From the NCBI GenBank assembly GCA_016801885.1, contig CM028889.1, positions 6,611,501 through 6,675,500 on the forward strand: a stretch of DNA of 64,000 bases. Reading direction: 5' to 3'. The DNA is from Toxotes chatareus (Eukaryota; Chordata; Actinopteri; Toxotidae). Under the pieces are notes generated by a model. The model had not been told where the DNA came from. It worked only from the letters and a program-made list of their open reading frames with translations, and ran no database searches. Of this stretch, positions 1 to 11,140 are shown piece by piece; within the stretch, counting starts at the first letter, position 1, and each line of letters starts with the position of its first letter. The position numbers were made by a program, and so were the translations under genes.

Positions 1-430
1 ACTTGCGATTGTAAATACTAAAGTGTTTGAAGTAATCTTTGTTCAGTGCCCCAGGTCTTATTAGTAGTTATTCAGTCATGGGCAATGACAACAAAGGCGT
101 CAAATGTTTCAAAATATGATTTAGGAGAAAAAGTTTAATTAAATTGAATTAAATCACTGTTTTAAGAGAATCAAAGGCCAAAAGTCTTCCTTGCTCTTGC
201 TTAGCCTGTCTCTGCAATTCCAGTTTTCCAAGATTTGTGGGACCAGTGTTTTACAACAACAAATCGACAAGGTTGAAAAAGCTGGAAATGGTCCTTTAAC
301 TGAAGATCTGACCGAGTTATATATTGATGAAAATATAGATTGTAATAGTAAACAGCAGTGAAGCTCACAGATTATCCACATTTTACCTCATCACTTAGTG
401 TCATGAGATCCAACATGGGGGCATCTAGCA
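1..430. other. upstream flank of eef1d, no gene seen
   Basis: I see no supported exon here. The only reading frame is a short antisense one (154-381) with no recognisable domain. The stretch is AT-rich and ends at the duplicated promoter motif that begins at 431. Confidence 0.5.
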
Positions 431-531
431 GTGACCTAATGATTCATCAGGTCATGTGACCTAATGACTCAAAATCAGTGCAGGATCCCCTCCCCCACCC
501 GCTAAGATCACACAATCTCCCCTGCTCCTTG
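431..531 (+). promoter_or_regulatory. eef1d: proximal promoter of eef1d with a duplicated 16-bp motif
   Basis: Seen: GTGACCTAATGATTCA at 431-446 is repeated with one mismatch at 457-472 (GTGACCTAATGACTCA). The second copy contains a consensus AP-1 site TGACTCA (466-472). Between and overlapping the copies is GTCATGTGAC (about 452-461), an M-box/E-box-like core. All of this lies within about 100 bp upstream of the pyrimidine tract at 532 where transcription probably starts. No TATA box is evident. The transcription factor assignments are inferred from consensus motifs only. Confidence 0.45.
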
Positions 532-633
532 CTTCCTCCTCCCCCTCTTCCTTCCCGGTGTCACTCACGGCTGGAGAAACACGCGTTTTATCCACCGGCC
601 TGGTCTCACTCCAACAGGACAAAAAACACAGCA
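532..633 (+). promoter_or_regulatory. eef1d: eef1d leader exon with 5' TOP-like pyrimidine tract
   Basis: A run of 25 uninterrupted pyrimidines (532-556) is followed by a GC-richer leader that ends at a good splice donor, GCA|GTAAGTA (gt at 634-635). mRNAs for elongation factor subunits are known TOP mRNAs, which start with C plus a pyrimidine tract and are under mTOR/LARP1 control, so the exact start is probably within or at the head of this tract. The leader contains no ATG. It can therefore serve both the short form (spliced to 6168) and the long form (spliced to 4410). Confidence 0.55.
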
Positions 634-3600
634 GTAAGTAACGTTAACCCTGTCTCACAGTTGGGGTTTCAGTCCGGGGATTAGCGCTGGTGCTCTGTAA
701 AAAGACATTTTGGGGGGAAATAACGGATATTCAGTGGTATGCGGACAGCAGGGACTCGGCTTGTGTTAGCCGAGGTTAGCAAACGACTAGCTGGAACGGG
801 GCAGCTTGCTAGTGCTAACGCTGCCCAGAGCGGCAGTCACGCCGGGGGAGATGCCGGCTACAGTAGCTGGCTGTGACATTTTATGTAAACGACACAAATA
901 AGAACTAATGTTTTAGTGTCACATATTAAAACAACCACGGTTATTTTGGTGTACCATGAAATTCTAACCACCTACTGACAGCATTTGATCCTTGCTAGGA
1001 CCTACTTCACGATAATGAAAGATGGCTAATGTTAAGGTTAGCAGGGCACACCTTTTGATGATGACAGCTCTGTTGAGGCTTTGAACTGCCTTTTGCTGTG
1101 CAGCATCTTACACCACAGGCTTTTCTTAATGTCATTTCATATTTGTGACCTTTTAGTAAAACTGCTCCCTGATTTTTAAGTGTAAAATCCCTTAAATTGG
1201 ACCTGTTACCTCAGTGAATCTGTTTTCTTCCTGAGTATCCTCAGGTTTTGAAAACTCTTAAAGCACTGATTTAATGTCTCCTTTTAAGATTTATTTTTTG
1301 TAAAATACTGCTGGGAGGGAGTGACAAAAACGTGATATAAATGTCAATGAATTCTGCTATATCATCCCCACTGGTTTTCAGTTATATCTTTTAAACTTTA
1401 GTCAGTGTGAAACAGATATTAACTTTTTGTGTATTAAAAGGGTATTTAAAAGTATTAAGTTTACCTTGGTGAGCCCTGCAGAAACCGTATTCTAATGCTT
1501 ATTGGCATTAAGAGACTGTCTCTCTGATATTAAAAACAAAACAGAAAAATATAAACAGCTGAGTTTGAAAAAGAAGTTGTCAGTCGGTGGTAGTCTGCTC
1601 TGCTGAAGTGTCCTTGAACAACTCCACCTGTCCTAAACCTTATGAAGCAGGTAAACAGCCCTACAGGCATCAATGAGATTAAACATTGTTTTTGAAGTAA
1701 ATGGGCTCTGATTGCATCAGCCAGCAGTATTCAGATGATAACACTGTGAACACTTGGTATTGGCTATTCAGGGTTATTTTCCCCAATTCATGACATTACA
1801 GGAGTATTCTTTGATAAACACAAAATAAACAAACATCTAAAGCATAATGCTGGCAATATTCAGTATTTTTCTCACTATCAGCCGATTCCATGAAAAAAAA
1901 AATCAAAGACAGAAATGAATTGATCTTACTAGCAAGTATTTATATGCATCCAAAGCTCGATATAGCATATTTCTCTGTACTGTAGAGCTCCGTCCTTTCC
2001 AGAAACTATTCAAAACACATCAGTGATGGTCCTTCGTTACCGTGTACACACACACTGTAGTAGTTTATTTTGAGTTGATCCTACATATGCTGTCCTGCTG
2101 CCAGAAATATTCACTAGTGCACCAAATCTGTGGCTAAAAATAGCACCCAACAAATGCGCTATCAACACATGTTAAAGTATTAACTAAAAACTGCAGTGAC
2201 CGGCTGTTCTCGGAAGTTATTTAGTCCTTTTTTTCCACAAAACAAGTTCTGTATGACCCATTTTTTAAAAATTGCACTTTCAATAGGAACAAAAGGCTTG
2301 GGGCAAATATTGAATATCACCAGTGTTATCCTTTTAAATATGTGGTTTTTGAGTTACTCCATTGGTTGTCAATAGAGCTGTTACAAAAAGGGTGCACCCT
2401 AAATGCTCCTAGAAAGCACTCATCCTGTCCTTCACAAATCGTTGTCCTCAGTGACCTGGAAATTGATGGTCATGATTTCATAAACCTACCATCCTTGTAG
2501 CATAAATAAGAGTAACCACAGTGATCTAGCCTCGCAAACAATTGGGGGGGTTAAAATAAATGCAATTGCCAGCATGGCTCAAAGTCAGCAGTTTCTTATA
2601 TTTTCCAAAGCTGGAACTTCACGAGTAATTTAACCTGATTGGCTCATTGAACTGAGGAGTCATGGTAGGAGTGCTCTAACAGCAAATGTCCATTTTTGTT
2701 GATGGACAGAAAAATAAACTGTGCCCAGAGCTTTCCATTTTAGGCAAGGAGGAAAACAGATGAAGGGGGGAAAGAGAGGCTTTGGGATGCACCCAAGTTG
2801 TAGCTCGATGTTCTTGTGTAATATAAAAGCCCTTTTACGTTGAAGTGCTGTTGTACTGAAATCTTTAACATTTAGCTTGTTTCCTCTCATCTTGCATTCA
2901 GAATTTGACAAGTAAGTATTCTTCATCGACATGTACCGTGTTTGAGTCTTGTGTTGCTTTTTTTTCATATTAGTATACTCTGTATTGCTTACATCGTTTT
3001 ACAAGATGGTTGTTTAATTTCTCTTTGAATGGCTTACGGTTAACTGGATGAAAAGAACTTGTTGAGCATTTGACTCAGATACTAGTTTGAGCTCAGCAAC
3101 CTCACTAAGGAAGGTGAGTTAAGAGCTTGAATATTTATTTAAATAAACATTAAGTAGAAAATGACTTCCCAAAAGTGTCCAAATTCATTTCAGTGGTGTA
3201 ATAGTGTTGATTCAATCTTACTAACATTCACATGATGAAATGTTAAGGGAATGCATTTCCTGTATTGCAGCAGAATTCTCATAAAATCAGCATGGCTTGC
3301 TCTTTGGTTTGTTAACAGAGAAAATTTCAGCACCTATTGTGTCTGTTAGTTTTAATGCACGAGCATGTCAGTGGTTTTCAGTGATCCATCAGTGTCAGCT
3401 TTTGATTTCAGTGTCTTAATATTTTACTTTTAAACTCATCACAACCTTTTCTTTCTTTGCATGTGTTCATATCAAGATTTGTGGACTCTTTTTAAGGTTT
3501 AAAACAAGTCTGTTTTTGCTGAGAAGAATTTATAAAACAGTTTTGGAAAAAACAGTTTTGGAAAAAATAGTTTTACGGTGTCTCTTGTTACCAAAATGTT

Positions 3601-4409
3601 AAGGACTTTACTGCTTTGTACTAATGCTATGGAAACATAATTAACATAGCAGATAATGGTAACTGCATTTCTATACACACATCACCTTAATATACTCTTG
3701 ATATTTACCTTTGCAGGAAAATATCAATGGGAAAGCCAGAGCTGTCCATTTTTTAAGCAAAAAAAGGAAGATAAATGTATTTTCTGGCTGTTTGTTGAAC
3801 CAGTTTATGTTTAAAATATCCAATCAGTGTCCAAGCTCTATAGACAAGAAACCCAGGTCATGTCTTTACAAGCATTGTTGTTTTAGAAGCATTTATTTGG
3901 AAGGCTGAATTGTTTATTCTGGAAACAAATTGGGTCGCAGGAAAGACTGCAACTTGGGACTGTGTTTTGCATTTCTGGCTTCAGTTAGACAATGTCCTAT
4001 TGGCATTTAGACCAAAACCCATGAAGGCCAGAGTTTTGCCATACTTACTTGTACTCTTGAGACTGAACCATGTTTGCTTTTCTAAGGCTAATTCAGTGTT
4101 TGCTCTGTGTGATTTTTCTGGACAACACTGACTCTTCACAAATAACAAACATGTAGATTTCATATACAAAACATTTAATTCATCTGCATGGATTCGTTCT
4201 ATTTTCTAGCATGCTTTCTGCATTTCTATGGGACTGATTTGTAGACAATTTTATACATGCATCTCTATAAAAAAAAAAAGAAGCAGAGTTAATGTCTGCT
4301 ACAGATTTATCCCTTTGAGTCTCTAAACCCTCTTGCGTCTCTCTAAATAATCCCAAAGCCTGTACCTGTTCTTTTTTTTTTTTTTTTTTTTCCCTGCAAT
4401 GGATCAAAG
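634..4409 (+). other. eef1d: eef1d intron 1
   Basis: This is AT-rich intron sequence without a supported exon. The open frames at 3711-4131 have no homology that I recognise. A small tandem repeat of a ~17-bp cagttttggaaaa unit sits at about 3538-3575. The 3' end has a long poly-T tract (4371-4391), then 17 nt to the acceptor AG at 4408-4409. Confidence 0.6.
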
Positions 4410-5689
4410 ATGATGTCCAGGAAGATCCCCCAGTGCTCTGCAGTGGATCAGTCGGAGCACGATCAGCCTCCCAACCACTGTCAGGTGGACCGGTCCACAA
4501 ACGCAGCACTGGGGTGCAGGAACAAGACTGAATCAGGTCAGAGAAATGGAGAGACGACATCATCCTCTCCGGAGAGCGGCAGCTTGAACGGAGATGGAAA
4601 GCGCAGTGGGAAAAGCCGCCGCCGCAGGAAACGTTCATCGAACCCCAAGAGCCGCCCTGAAGAGAATGTCGACAGGAAGACCAAGACCGAGGAGAAGCCA
4701 GACAAGAAGACCAGCCAGTCTGATCCCCGTGCTGGTCTGATTGGCCTGCAGTCCGAGTGTGCTTACGTGTGGTTTGAACGCAACATCTACGAGCGAGCCG
4801 AGAGCCGCTACCAGTGCTGGTTGGCGAGCTCTTCCAACGGTACCACCCAGTCGAACCGGTCACCTCCAGCCCCAGGGAAACACTCAAACTCTTCATCTGC
4901 TGTGGCTCCATCTTTCTCAGGACTGGCTTGCCACCATGGCGATCAGGTGGCCTGTCACCATGTTGTCCAGGCAGTGTGGGTGAACAAGACAACCTTTGAC
5001 CAAGCAGAACGGCGCTTTGTTGAAGAATCCATGCAGCCATCTATTCCAAACTCTCTGGACCTCCCATCGCCACCTAACCGCTCCATCGCATCCAGAACAC
5101 CTGATGAAGGATATCAGTCTCTAGCTCCGACACCTGCAACCCCTGTCATCCAGCAGGCAGCCGTCACACCTACTAATCGTCAGTCAGTTAATGGACTGCC
5201 TCGCATCCCAGTGGAGCTGCTCAGAGACGTGTGGCTGGAGAAACCGCTGTATGACCGTGCTGAAGCAGCCTTTTATCAAAATCTATACGGCAACAATTCC
5301 TCCAAGCGGTCCAGCTGCACCTCCACATCCAGAAGTAGCGACCACCCTCAGAGCCTTGTAGAAGAAGAGGAAGAAGAAGAGGATGAGGTGGTGTTGGTAG
5401 AGGAAAAACGGGCAGTCCAGCAAGGCAAAGCAGACGTCTTTCACGCTCTGCACCCAATCCAAGAAGAAGAGGAGCCAGCTGAGGTCCCAGAGAGGGAAGA
5501 ATCGGCAGCAGGAGTCTGCTACTTCCTACACCCAGACAGCGAGCGGGTGTGGCTGGACAAGTGGCGGTATGATGCAGCGGAGAGCCGTTTCCATGGTTAC
5601 AGTCACGAAAAAGCTGCCGTGGTGAAGAAGGGTCGGAGGCCAGAAGCAGATGCCTCATCAGTTGCCTCCACTGCCACACTGAGGGACAA
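4410..5689 (+). CDS. eef1d: alternative long exon of eef1d: N-terminal domain of the eEF1B-delta-L isoform
   Basis: The frame opens with ATG ATG immediately after the AG at 4408-4409 and runs 426 codons plus two bases to a donor at AA|GTATGA (5690). It joins 6168 in phase (AA+C), reading through ACC ATG into the short-form sequence. The total would be about 726 aa, against 647 in human as I remember it. The region has a basic stretch near residues 66-85, a Cys/His cluster CHHGDQVACHH near 170-180, and four copies of a W-x-x-K-x-x-[YF]-[DE]-x-A-E module at about residues 120, 189, 274 and 380. The fifth copy is the start of the short form (IWFDKPRYDEAE). In mammals this isoform is a nuclear, heat-shock-responsive transcription cofactor that acts with HSF1. 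The order of modules and the CHH motif match the mammalian long form. If the exon is not spliced, the frame continues to 5888 and stops. Confidence 0.88.
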
Positions 5690-6167
5690 GTATGAGCAAA
5701 CTGGGAGAATGGAGCCGCTCCAGATGTTTCAGTTCATCTTTCATTGTTTTCCTCTTTATGCCATCATGCGTTTCCCTTTTTTTGAATGTTTTTTTTTTTT
5801 TTTTTTGCCCTCCTTGTTCATCTTGTTTTTTTTCTTTTTCCATTTCTCTTGGTTCACTCATTCCTTATTACTTGTGGTATGTTTATAATTTTCCTGAGTG
5901 AGTGTCTGTGTGAACCGTTGCCTTTTGCATACTTTAAGATTTCTTTTGTACCGTTGGGCTGGGTTGGTCTGTTCATGAGGAGTGTAGGTGAAATAATACA
6001 TACAATAAGCATTTTACCGTTTTAAAGTTTTACAGCTAATGAAGTTAACATTGTGATTATAAATACATGTCAGGTGATTTTAAGTATTATTTTTGTAATT
6101 ATATAGATTTTCCTGATTTAGTGTCCTGTTCATACATCCCTGTCCTTCCTCACTCTCTCCTCCACAG
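5690..6167 (+). other. eef1d: eef1d intron between long exon and common start exon
   Basis: Intron sequence containing a long poly-T run near 5788-5807. It ends in a strong pyrimidine tract and CACAG at 6167. No other feature is visible. Confidence 0.6.
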
Positions 6168-6171
6168 CACC

Positions 6172-9100
6172 ATGAGCGCAGTCGACTTTTTGGCCCAGGA
6201 GAAGATCTGGTTTGACAAACCTCGCTACGATGAGGCAGAGAGACGCTTCTATGAGCGCATGAACGGCTCATCACAACCAAAGCAGGTACACACATTAGCT
6301 TAGAGCTTGAGTTTATCTTTTAAGTTATCAGCAGTTCAAGTCCAGTGAATAACCTTTAATGGTAGTGCATTAGGCTGTAAACTGGGACATTAAACTGTAA
6401 ATTTCCATTAAAAACTGGACAAATGGAGGTGTTCTAAAGCTTTTGGCTGGTAGTGTAGCTAAAAAGACACATTGAATTAGTAGATAAATACCTAACCTTC
6501 ATAAAGTAAAGCATGGATCGACATTGACTTTTGTTCATTTTCTTCAAGGATGTTGGAGCTAACACGATTCTGCAAGACATTGCACGGGCCAGGGAAAACA
6601 TCCAGAAATCTCTTGCAGGAGTGAGTATAACTGAATGTTCTATCAGAGCTGTAGTTATGGGAATTATCTGCATCTCATCTCTCATTTTCCACTCATCCTC
6701 GGTTGAGTACAGTCTGAATATATACACCTGTGGAAAACATTTATTGTTAATATAATGAACAGTTTTCATTTCACATAAATTGAACAGTTTTTGTACTTAC
6801 TTAGAGAGAGGTCTTGATTTCTGCTGTTAGGTTGTGCACTTTCAGAGACTCAGGCCTTTGCAGTATGTCTTAGTGCTTCGTGTCATTTCACATTCTTGTT
6901 ACACTTGAAGCCAGGTCCTTTTTCTGTTTTTACTACTTTGACCTTTCATATCTGGAAAAAGAGCAGATAAGAGGATTTGTGTAGTTGATATTAACACTCA
7001 GAATACCTGTGTTACGTTGAACATGTAATCTGAAAATGCTTAGCGTTGCTTGACTGAATTTATCTTTATGACATGTCTTTTTCTTGCTGTTGATAGGTTA
7101 CAATATTAAATAGCTTGTCATGTAAATATTCTGGCCAAAGGCCAAACAAACCTTCCTCCTTGGAGAGGTAGTTTGTACTGCAGGGTGTGTAAACAACATA
7201 AAGCTGCTCTATGCTGTTTCCTTAGTCGCCGTGTTGGTGTTATGTTCTTCACTCCTGAGTAGCACTCCTTTCAGCATGTGCTTCATTCAGTTTTGTTCAT
7301 GCTCCCACCCTCTTACTGGATTTTTGACTTTTTCATACCTGAAATCCTCCCCACCAGCTGAAGACTACATTATCTAAGAGAGGGTCTGGTCAACCTCCCA
7401 TGAGCCAACACTCCCAGCTTGTAAGTGCCACCAAGCTTTGTGTGTCACTGGAAGCGCCTCTGCTGCCAACTGCTGTGTCAGTGGACCTCGCTGACATCCA
7501 CGCTCGAGTTTGCGTTTCATTACAGTTCAACCTTTAGTCAGCTGTGAGATGACGTTTTTGTGTGGAGTGTTTCAGACACAAACCGAGCAGCTGCTTATCA
7601 TCCTTACACTTCTATCAGGATCCATCTACAGCTCCTGTATTTCTGCTGCCACTGTTTGGTTGTAGATATTGTAGATGCTGCTGAAATGAACACTGGCTGT
7701 GTGTTGTGTGTTCACATACAGGATCTGTGTAACAGTCCTGGGTTTGGCAAAGGTACTAATTTTCTGGTTTGTCCGTGAAGATGTTGCTCTCACTAAACCA
7801 TTGCTCCTCGTTTTGTGTCTTTATTGAGCAGAGCGCCGGTAGCAGCAGCAGCGGCGGCACAGCTGATCAAGGAGAACTCGTCTCTCGGATCAAGAGCCTG
7901 GAGCTGGAGAACCAGAGCTTACACAAAGGTAGGTTTGTTTGTCAACTAGTTTTCTTTATCTGCATGAAAACTATTTTAGTGAAAATAGGCACTGTGTTGA
8001 CATTTAGTTTTTATGTATTTTTGTGTTTTATCATTATAAAATGATGACGAGATTACTGTTTATAAACTACTGAAAATAATTGTGAAGCAAAAACATTTTT
8101 GGATACTGGCTTCTCCAGCAGCTTTTCTCTACTCCATCATTGTATATTATAATCTGGGGTCATTTGTCCTTAATTTCTCATTTTATTGACTCAATCGTGA
8201 ACTAACATGAAAGAGGTAGATTGATTACTAGTTGCTTATTTACTTTAAACCATATTGATATAATTTATGTTTGGTCTGTTCATGTGAAGAATGACAAATG
8301 GTCATCAGAATTTGATAATGGAAAAGTGCTTATTTTCTACGACCAACAGCTTAAGGTCCAAAAAGATTTATTTTAAAATTATATGAAACAGAAAAAAGAT
8401 GAAGCCTCATCTGAGAAGCTTTAAATGGGAAATATATCTAGTTTTTTTTTAACTTGAGAGTTCGGTTTCTTAAAGGATTAATCAGTGATCAAAAGTAACA
8501 GTGGTAGCTCATTGACTCTGATCCTGTTTTTCTAGTCGTAGACGACTTAAGGGCAGCACTTAGCAAACTGGAAAGTCGAGTAGCAGTTCTGGAAAAATCT
8601 CCTCCCGTGGCTGTGACACCAGCTCCTGCTCCTTCAGTCCCCTACACAAACGTGAGTTTCTACAGTTTCTATCTATCATTTAGTTTAGCCTTACTTTAGC
8701 AGAAGGAAGTCATTAGAGGGCCCTGTATGAGTAACTAAGGTTTTTCCTTTCAGGGCACTACTGTCCAGCAGAAGACCAGCGCTCCAGTTAAAGAGGAAGA
8801 CGATGACGACGACGACGATATCGACCTGTTCGGCAGCGACGAGGACGATGAAGCAGAGAAACTCAAAGAGCAGAGGCTGAAAGAGTACGCAGAGAAGAAA
8901 GCCAAGAAACCCGCCCTCATCGCCAAGTCCTCGATCTTATTGGATGTCAAACCCGTAAGTCTGTGTTCTGTCTGGATTTACTTAGAATTCAATGTCTCCA
9001 ACAGGAGCCAAAAACTGGAGAAAAAAAAAAATCTCTTAAACTGACTGACTCGTTCCCTTTTTAATCTGGTCTTTTATCACCGCTCCCCTGCTGCATTTTT

Positions 9101-9688
9101 CAGTGGGATGATGAAACAGACATGGCGAAGCTGGAGGAGTGTGTGCGCTCCGTCCAGGCCGACGGTCTGTTATGGGGCTCGTCCAAGCTGGTTCCTGTGG
9201 GTTACGGCATCAAGAAGCTGCAGATCGCATGTGTGGTGGAGGATGACAAGGTGGGAACAGACATGCTGGAGGAGGAGATCACCAAGTTTGAAGACTATGT
9301 AAGTCATTTTGTTGTTATTCTGTCTGCAAACTCAAGTAAACAAAACTATCACGTGTCCTCACTGTGACCTGTGCACATGATGCAGTTAACATTCTCATAG
9401 AGTTAAAACACACTCAGAAGGTCTTTGCAAACTTGCTTTTTCATTGTTAGGACTAATATTAAATGACCAAACAGCTAAACTAAACTCAGTTGTCAGTTTA
9501 AGGTACACCGATCTAAACTACACAGTTGGAGATATTGTAGTACATACAGTAACTCCACTGCATTTGCAGGTGTGACAGTGTAACATTTAAACTCTTGTTC
9601 CCACAGTGTGTAAACTCATTAAAGTTCCACTTTTTTCGCTCCGTTTCAGGTCCAGAGTGTCGACGTAGCAGCTTTCAACAAGATCTGA
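6172..9688 (+). CDS. eef1d: eukaryotic translation elongation factor 1 delta (eEF1B-delta), short isoform
   Basis: Coding exons: 6172-6285, 6549-6620, 7358-7420, 7832-7928, 8536-8651, 8754-8954, 9104-9298, 9650-9688. All have GT-AG borders and consistent phase, giving about 298 aa (human about 281). The start ATG at 6172 sits in CACCATGA after an exon border at 6168. Domains: the N-terminal WFDK..YDEAERRF segment that contacts eEF1G; a helical/leucine-rich coiled coil (exons 7832 and 8536; ELVSRIKSLELENQSL); an acidic run with DIDLFGSDEDDE (exon 8754), the central acidic region of eEF1B; and the C-terminal guanine-nucleotide-exchange domain from WDDETDM to the terminal AAFNKI. It recharges eEF1A with GTP during cytosolic elongation. 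The 21-codon exon 7358-7420 has no counterpart in the human short form that I recall, and its length is a multiple of three, so it may be alternative. Confidence 0.95.
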
Positions 9689-9757
9689 TCCCAGCATGTC
9701 TTTCTCTGTCTGTCATTACGCCTTGTTTCTCTGCTGATTGTGTCAACGGTTAATAAT

Positions 9758-9763
9758 AATAAA
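9758..9763 (+). terminator. eef1d: polyadenylation signal of eef1d
   Basis: AATAAA lies 70 bp after the TGA at 9686-9688, giving a compact 3' UTR of about 90-100 nt, which is normal for a TOP-mRNA gene. A MITE-like element starts about 60 bp further on. Confidence 0.7.
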
Positions 9764-9820
9764 AACCAACTCTAGCACTGAAGCTAATATGTCTCTTGCA
9801 TTCTTACCACAGGTTATATA

Positions 9821-10275
9821 AGGTCAGTTCACCCCAGCAATGAAACATTTTCTCACTTACCTGTATTGGTGTCCAGCCATGCACATAGTTTTCTGCTTCC
9901 AACCCAGTAAAATGGAGGAATTTTGTTTTCGGTGCTAAAGCTTGACATTTAAAGACCTGAAGTAAAATCTCTCTTTTCCAAAAACACTGACCCAGTTTCT
10001 CTGCACAATCCACAACTTTCTACCCACGCCAGAGCCCTGACGAAGAGTGAGGTCTGTGGATTTTTCAGAGTAGCTGGGACCTTTTTAATATGACTTTTAT
10101 AAGTAACTTAGTTATACTGCCAGCACCAAAAACAAAATTCCATTCACTCCCATTGTAATGGCAGAAATCTCAAGAGATGTGTGTCTCAGAACCAGAGTTA
10201 AAACTATCTGCATGGCTGTGGACATCAGGTAGGTAAGTGAAATGGGTAAACGGGTAAATTTGGGTGAAATGGCCC
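9821..10275. mobile_element. MITE-like dispersed repeat with inverted ends
   Basis: The left end reads AGGTCAGTTCACCC (9821-9834). The right end reads GGGTGAAATGGCCC (10262-10275), whose complement GGGCCATTTCACCC matches the left end with a few changes. The interior (aaacattttctcacttacctg, and 'actatctgcatggctg' near 10203) resembles a high-copy fish repeat that I recognise only by its general text. It has no coding capacity. It lies directly behind the eef1d poly(A) site. Confidence 0.5.
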
Positions 10276-10304
10276 ATCAATATTTACAGTACAATGAATA
10301 ATGC

Positions 10305-10566
10305 GGGGATCAGACTACACAACATTCACGTCTTTTGAGATGGTCTCTGTCACTGAAGCATGACACATGTCAGACGACATGTTTGTAGGCCAAGGTTACT
10401 ATCAAGCTACCAAGCTACGCTTGCACTACAGCGCCCCCACACTGTTAGACTGATGACATAAATCTGATCTGATCACATGCATCTGATATGAGAAATAATT
10501 TATGACACATTACAGAGAATAACACGTCCGTCTGACAGACTTGTATCATGTAGTCTGATCCCGGGG
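10305..10566. mobile_element. 262-bp non-autonomous TIR element with target-site duplication
   Basis: The inverted ends share GGGATCAGACTAC (10306-10318 and its complement near 10552-10564). The direct repeat TAATGC flanks both sides (10299-10304 and 10567-10572), as expected of a target-site duplication. No coding sequence is present. The superfamily is not certain. Confidence 0.6.
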
Positions 10567-10601
10567 TAATGCACAGCAGTTAGTGAGGCTTTACTGAAAA
10601 T

Positions 10602-11049
10602 ACTAGAGCCCAACTGATCAACAAATACTGGTTTAAATCAACTAATATTTCTTTTCTTTTTTTCAACAAACAATCATAAACAAATGCAATTCAACAAAAA
10701 TATATCAAAGTTGAAATAACTAAAAAGGCTTGTATATAAAAATCAGAGTTAGGATAAATAACACTTGCACTGTTTACATTTAATGACTTTTTGACTATTG
10801 CTCTAATTAAATTTCATCTTTATGTATTAATTTATTCTTTTACCTATGCTCTCTTATTTCTATCTATATGATGCTAAGGAGAGATTTTTCCTATCATTAT
10901 TTACAAATTATCCCAGTGACTGAGAACAGCCTTTTAGAACATGTAATTGGCGTTTCCATACAGAATTTTGTTATTTGGTCGTTATTTTGCATTATTATTT
11001 TGATAATATTTGTTTTTATAGGCAGCTGATGTATCAGTTGGGCTCTAGT
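10602..11049. mobile_element. 448-bp TIR element, decayed interior
   Basis: A perfect 17-bp inverted repeat bounds the segment: ACTAGAGCCCAACTGAT at 10602-10618 and ATCAGTTGGGCTCTAGT at 11033-11049. The interior is AT-rich with no open frame. No clear target-site duplication is seen. The right end lies within 100 bp of the stop codon of the TRIM-like gene, and a minus-strand AATAAA (10831-10836) inside the element may serve that gene. Confidence 0.55.
10831..10836 (-). terminator. candidate polyadenylation signal of the TRIM-like gene
   Basis: TTTATT on the plus strand reads AATAAA on the minus strand, about 305 bp downstream of the stop codon at 11141. It would give a 3' UTR of about 330 nt that ends inside the 448-bp TIR element. 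Confidence 0.35.
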
Positions 11050-11140
11050 CAGTACCTGAGTCAGTTTTTCTAAATAACATTAAAAATTGCACAAAACTAC
11101 TGACCACACAGCGTCGAGATGTCTTGACGGCTGCGATCTT

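Noticed and set aside
3711..4131. Open frames in eef1d intron 1
   Set aside because: No splice context fitting the eef1d phase, no recognisable domain, AT-rich composition.
4180..5040. 286-codon antisense frame
   Set aside because: It lies opposite the eef1d long exon, whose plus-strand frame has clear homology and splice sites. The antisense frame has no domain.
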